Source: an uncultured Collinsella sp. (GTDB taxonomy: Bacteria > Actinomycetota > Coriobacteriia > Coriobacteriales > Coriobacteriaceae). Taken from it: a DNA stretch of 60,453 bases. The stretch is taken from NCBI GenBank assembly GCA_902489965.1, contig CABUCA010000002.1, positions 1 through 60,453 of the forward strand, read 5' to 3'. Shown piece by piece: positions 60,252-60,453 of this stretch (position 1 is the first letter of the stretch; every line of letters begins with the position of its first letter). The position numbers were made by a program, and so were the translations under genes. Below the pieces are notes generated by a model, which was not told the origin of the DNA, did no database searches, and saw nothing but the letters and a program-made list of their open reading frames with translations.

Positions 60252-60453
60252 GGTTGCTCCCGTTCTCATAGGGCCTATACGACTAGATTCAGCGTATCTG
60301 CTGGATGTTGCCGGCGGTAGTGCCGTTTGGAGGGCAAAATGGCCAAAATTGGGGAGAAATAGGCCGCACGCCGGCGCAGGGACCGGCGCTAAAAGAAAGG
60401 CTCTGTTAGACCATGATTGACATCTTGCCCAATCATCTTTTTGTAATTGCAAA

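Overview
The window looks like chromosome from a Collinsella-type gut actinobacterium (order Coriobacteriales). This is my recognition, not a database result. It rests on the high-GC codon use, strong AAGGAG-type ribosome sites, frequent NACAAT -10 boxes, the mix of gene families, and an LAATG-type surface anchor. Genes are dense on both strands. I see no rRNA, tRNA, CRISPR array or phage block.

Layout. 0.3-10.3 kb: glutaredoxin, an XRE/zinc-ribbon/TipAS regulator, trmO, a MalY/PatB C-S lyase, a solute-binding lipoprotein overlapping a hybrid histidine kinase, and, convergent to them, a kinase with fused solute-binding sensors. 10.5-17 kb: K+ channel, LOG protein, ClC protein, flavodoxin/ferredoxin protein, DMT transporter, and a GntR-controlled ABC-2 exporter. 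17-30.8 kb: prfC behind three tandem covarying hairpins, a queuosine-precursor-type transporter behind a possible preQ1 element, SDR, ung, DMT/LysR pair, MATE, rlmA-type and rsmJ methyltransferases, small membrane proteins, GNAT, and a TetM-like translation GTPase.

30.8-41.8 kb is the most unusual part. A UvrA2-class ATPase is flanked by two paralogous AAA ATPases, and each ATPase gene is preceded by its own array of 10-bp helically phased repeats. A serine recombinase follows, then a less GC-rich module of an FxLYD lipoprotein, a DUF4230 protein and an unknown protein. The last is interrupted by a complete IS21-family element. The ends, a 4-bp target duplication and the lost C-terminus can all be reconstructed from the sequence.

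42-60.4 kb: trmL, a CobW GTPase, an ArsC-like protein, an FMN reductase, two paralogous cyclic-di-GMP proteins, a patatin-like lipase, a thiM/thiamine-binding/thiE operon under a TPP riboswitch with its own terminator, a HAD phosphatase, a LysR gene beside a MetE-like methyltransferase, a uracil permease, an esterase, and a cell-wall-anchored beta-helix protein.

Palindromic REP/BIME-like repeats with GGGGAC or AGGGACAG cores lie between many genes, often at gene ends or directly upstream of -10 boxes. Most genes run as short operons of one to three genes separated by clear hairpin terminators.
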